Assembly: GCA_012518115.1 (NCBI GenBank)
Contig: JAAYTD010000087.1
Span: 1-64,000, forward strand
Origin: Ignavibacteria bacterium
Lineage (GTDB): Bacteria > Bacteroidota > Ignavibacteria > Kapaibacteriales > UBA2268
Length of the DNA: 64,000 nt
Reading direction: 5' to 3'
Of this stretch, positions 61,620-64,000 are shown one piece after another. The position numbers and the translations under genes were made by a program. A model generated the notes under the pieces. The model was not told where the DNA came from. It made no database searches and worked only from the letters and a program-made list of their open reading frames with translations. Position 1 is the stretch's first letter. Each line of letters begins with the position of its first letter.

Positions 61620-62384
61620 TTATTTCAATCTCTGAAGATATGAAATCATTTTATCAGGAATATTACTTCCAATCACTTTAACATCATATTTCAATGCTTT
61701 TTCTAATGCGTCTTCCGAATCTACGCCATAAAGTCCGATAAAAATATTGTTCTCTAAAGCATCAGTGTTTTTTTTCTCATCTAACTCTGTTATATTACAA
61801 ATAAATGCATCGCATTGAGTTTTTGCTGCATATTGACTTGGTAAAATTCCACTATTAGGAAAATATACAGCCGCTGTAAATAGCTCCGAATAATTTTTCT
61901 TAATAAAAATAAGATTATCTAAATCAAAAGAGATCAATATTACATATTTTTGTAAATCGTTTTCTAATATCAATTCACACAAATTTTTCAAATTATCTTT
62001 AGCTCTATCTTGTGTTAGAAACGGTTTGATCTCTATTACAATATAGACATTATCTTTAGATAGAGCTAATACTTCTTTAAAAGTCGGTATTTTTTCATTG
62101 AACTTTTTATCAGCAAAAGTACCTGTAATTTCATAATTAGCTATTTGCTTATATGAAAGTTCTGCTATTTTCACTGTTTTATTTTCAAATTCTATATCAT
62201 CATTATGATAAACTATAATTTCGCCATCTTTAGTAAATTGCACGTCAATTTCTATCATATCCACACCTATTTTTATAGCTTCTTTAAAAGCTGCAATTGT
62301 ATTTTCAGGTGCAGCCTTAGAAGCTCCGCGATGGGCAGCTATTAAAATAGAAGTATCTTTAGCTCTATCTTGCAAAGTTTTCAT
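61620..62384 (-). CDS. Glycerophosphodiester phosphodiesterase family protein
   Basis: 254 residues with the GDPD TIM-barrel motifs: IAAHRGASKAAPENTIAAF (catalytic His-Arg), MIEIDVQFTKDGEIIVYHND (metal Glu/Asp and second His) and YIVIEIKPF. It hydrolyses glycerophosphodiesters from lipid turnover. There is no signal peptide, so it is cytoplasmic like UgpQ. It follows pdxJ after 5 bases and is likely co-transcribed with it. Confidence 0.93.
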   Translation of the reverse strand: MKTLQDRAKDTSILIAAHRGASKAAPENTIAAFKEAIKIGVDMIEIDVQFTKDGEIIVYHNDDIEFENKTVKIAELSYKQIANYEITGTFADKKFNEKIPTFKEVLALSKDNVYIVIEIKPFLTQDRAKDNLKNLCELILENDLQKYVILISFDLDNLIFIKKNYSELFTAAVYFPNSGILPSQYAAKTQCDAFICNITELDEKKNTDALENNIFIGLYGVDSEDALEKALKYDVKVIGSNIPDKMISYLQRLK

Positions 62385-62389
62385 AATAT

Positions 62390-63157
62390 CTATACTAATT
62401 CACCACTTATACTGGCCATATAAAAAGTTTTATACTTAATGATTAAATCTATCATCTCTTTAACCGCAGCTTGCACTCCAACCATAGTAGATCTTGCAAC
62501 AACAGAATGTCCGATATTATATTCTTCAATATCAATAACTCGGCATATATCTTTGATATTTCTATAATTTAGACTATGTCCTGCAGATACAAACAATCCA
62601 TTTTCGGCTGCATATTGAGTAGCATTTGCAAATTTATCTATATGTTCTTCAATAGCTCTGCTATTGTCATTTTCCCACGCAATAGCATAATTTCCTGTAT
62701 GAAGTTCAACAATATCAGCATTTACTTCTTTTGCTGCTTCAAGTTGCTTTTGCTCAGGTTCTATAAATAAACTTACTTTCGTTCCAACATCGTGCATTTT
62801 TTTTACACATTCTTTAATATGTTTCAAATGTTTCACTACATCTAATCCACCTTCAGTTGTCAATTCTTCAGGTCGTTCAGGAACTAATGTAGCTACCGCT
62901 GGTTTTACTTCTTGAGCAATTTTTACTATTTCATCGTCAGTGGACATTTCTAAATTCAATTTAGTTGTAATTACTTGCTGTAATAAGCGAATATCCTCAT
63001 CTTTAACATGTCGTCTATCTACACGTAAATGAGCTACTATTCCTGTTGCACCTGCTATTTCTGCTTGTAAAGCTGCAGAAATAACATTAGGTTCGTTACT
63101 ATTTCTTGCATTTCTTAAAGTTGCAAAATGGTCAATATTTAAATTTAAGTTAAACAT
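62390..63157 (-). CDS. pdxJ: Pyridoxine 5'-phosphate synthase
   Basis: 255 residues; condenses 1-deoxyxylulose 5-phosphate with aminoacetone phosphate to make pyridoxine phosphate. NLNIDHFATLRNARNSNEPN is the family start; HLRVDRRHVKDEDI, VALTLVPERPEEL-like ATLVPERPEELTTEGGLDV, SLFIEPE, VELHTGNYA and SAGHSLNYRNI follow. PLP made by this route would serve tyrosine phenol-lyase in the same window. It lies 51 bases downstream of gatA. Confidence 0.96.
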   Translation of the reverse strand: MFNLNLNIDHFATLRNARNSNEPNVISAALQAEIAGATGIVAHLRVDRRHVKDEDIRLLQQVITTKLNLEMSTDDEIVKIAQEVKPAVATLVPERPEELTTEGGLDVVKHLKHIKECVKKMHDVGTKVSLFIEPEQKQLEAAKEVNADIVELHTGNYAIAWENDNSRAIEEHIDKFANATQYAAENGLFVSAGHSLNYRNIKDICRVIDIEEYNIGHSVVARSTMVGVQAAVKEMIDLIIKYKTFYMASISGELV

Positions 63158-63208
63158 AGTAATTTTCTTTATTAATTTTTTAGTTTTTAAGAATATATTT
63201 ATAAAATT

Positions 63209-64000
63209 TTATTTCATTAAAGCTTTAGCAAACCTTAATAATTTATTTTCTTCAAATCTTGCTGCTTGTAGTTGCATTCCTATTGGTAATCCTAAAGAAT
63301 TTTTACCACTTGGAATAGAAATCGCAGGTATTCCCGCTAAATTTGCAGATGTTGTAAAAAAGTCCGAAAGATACATTTTTACAGGATCATCTTGTTTTAC
63401 ATTTGCCTTAAAAGCAGCTGTTGCAGTTGTCGGCAAAAACATAAAATCTACTTTTGTAAATGTTTCGGCATAACTTTTTGTTATAAGTTGCCTAATTTGT
63501 TTAGCCTTATCGTAATAGTTATTTTGCGAATTTGAAGTTAAAAAATGCGTTCCTAACAAAATACGTCTTTTAACCTCATCACCAAAGCCTTCACCACGAT
63601 TGAGTGCAACATAATCAACATCATCAACAACTAAATCTGTATGATGCCCATAGCGAACCCCGTCTAATCTTGCCAAATTAGAAGAAGCTTCAACTGTAGT
63701 CAAAACAATATAAGTTGGCACCCAATATTCAGAATTTATAAGTTCAATTTTATGAAATTCAGCGCCCATAGCTTTCAATTGCTCAAGTTTACTTTCGTAA
63801 ACTTCCAATATATCTGCCGACAATTGCTTTAACATATCATCAGGCAATACGCCAACTTTAAACTTACTTGGCAAATCTTCATTCAGTTTTTCAAAAGTAT
63901 TTACCGCATCTAACTTAGCAGTCGTTTGGTCGTTTTCATCTTGTCCGTTTATCACATCAAAAATTAAAGAAGTATCTTCTATATTTGACGAAAAAATCCC
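63209..64000 (-). CDS. gatA: Asp-tRNA(Asn)/Glu-tRNA(Gln) amidotransferase subunit A, 3' part
   Basis: The frame is open to the window edge: bases 63956-64000 translate as GIFSSNIEDTSLIFD before VINGQDEND, matching the GPIARTVEDAALLLDVIAGHD region of GatA. About 263 C-terminal residues are present. Visible blocks are DGVRYGHH, NRGEGFGDEVKRRILLGTHFL, KVDFMFLPTTATAAF and the conserved end AGIPAISIPSGKNSLGLPIGMQLQ. The catalytic Ser-Ser-Lys region lies outside the window. A GTG at 63955 is not a true start. Confidence 0.94.
   Translation of the reverse strand, partial: GIFSSNIEDTSLIFDVINGQDENDQTTAKLDAVNTFEKLNEDLPSKFKVGVLPDDMLKQLSADILEVYESKLEQLKAMGAEFHKIELINSEYWVPTYIVLTTVEASSNLARLDGVRYGHHTDLVVDDVDYVALNRGEGFGDEVKRRILLGTHFLTSNSQNNYYDKAKQIRQLITKSYAETFTKVDFMFLPTTATAAFKANVKQDDPVKMYLSDFFTTSANLAGIPAISIPSGKNSLGLPIGMQLQAARFEENKLLRFAKALMK

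Overview
The window is a stretch of AT-rich (roughly 30% G+C) chromosome from a Gram-negative, probably anaerobic, amino-acid-fermenting bacterium. Several features point to the Bacteroidota/FCB group. Many promoters fit the Bacteroidota pattern TTG-N18-20-TAnnTTTG (upstream of pth, clpP, gap, nadA, tRNA-His and three small RNAs). LpxC is fused to FabZ. TonB-dependent receptor, OmpA-like, beta-barrel and lipoprotein genes are frequent. The window also carries a large flagellar gene set, which is rare among classical Bacteroidota, so a flagellated side lineage (for example Kapabacteria- or Ignavibacteria-like) is my guess. Nothing in the window fixes the taxonomy.

Layout. 0-6 kb: a truncated secreted GLUG-motif protein, tyrosine phenol-lyase, then acpS, a CPBP membrane protease and a histidine kinase with a degenerate receiver. 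5-13 kb: peroxiredoxin, aroB, pth, trmN, pyrD (plus a displaced 79-bp piece of pyrD), cinA and small genes. 13-26 kb: dnaX-mnmA, an OmpA-family protein, the lipid A/FabZ operon (lpxC-fabZ, PAP2, xseB, lpxA), clpP, an SGNH-like protein and nadA. 25-34 kb: lipoproteins, recN, panB, gap and an SDR oxidoreductase. 33.9-34.4 kb: a tandem array of three about 100-nt structured RNAs, each with its own promoter and terminator. 34.4-42.4 kb: a TonB receptor, tRNA-His, flhA, mlaE, an AlkD-like protein and a sugar nucleotidyltransferase. 42.4-51.8 kb: motA, flgL, flgK, flgN, flgJ (fused to a lytic transglycosylase), flgI, flgH, flgA, flgG and flgF. 52.2-61.2 kb: a visibly more GC-rich operon for glutamate fermentation by the 3-methylaspartate route (glmS, glmL, glmE, mal, an AtuA-like protein, DUF4387, a P-loop protein and two fumarase-type hydratase subunits). 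61.6-64 kb: glycerophosphodiesterase, pdxJ and the 3' part of gatA.

How the genes work together. The methylaspartate operon converts glutamate to methylaspartate (B12-dependent mutase), then to mesaconate plus ammonia (Mal), and probably onward by hydration to citramalate (fumarase-type subunits). With tyrosine phenol-lyase this suggests growth on amino acids. The flagellar genes encode rod, P- and L-rings, hook-filament junction, export gate and stator; filament, MotB and much of the basal body must lie elsewhere.

The strongest candidate for an undescribed system is the small RNA array at 33933-34359. Its three copies differ in sequence but keep the same helices by compensatory changes, and all six hairpin loops are GNRA tetraloops. 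A second theme is a family of hairpin-rich intergenic repeats, including an inverted pair of nearly 300 bp at 10.3 and 39.0 kb. There are no rRNA genes, insertion sequences, prophage genes or CRISPR arrays that I can see.
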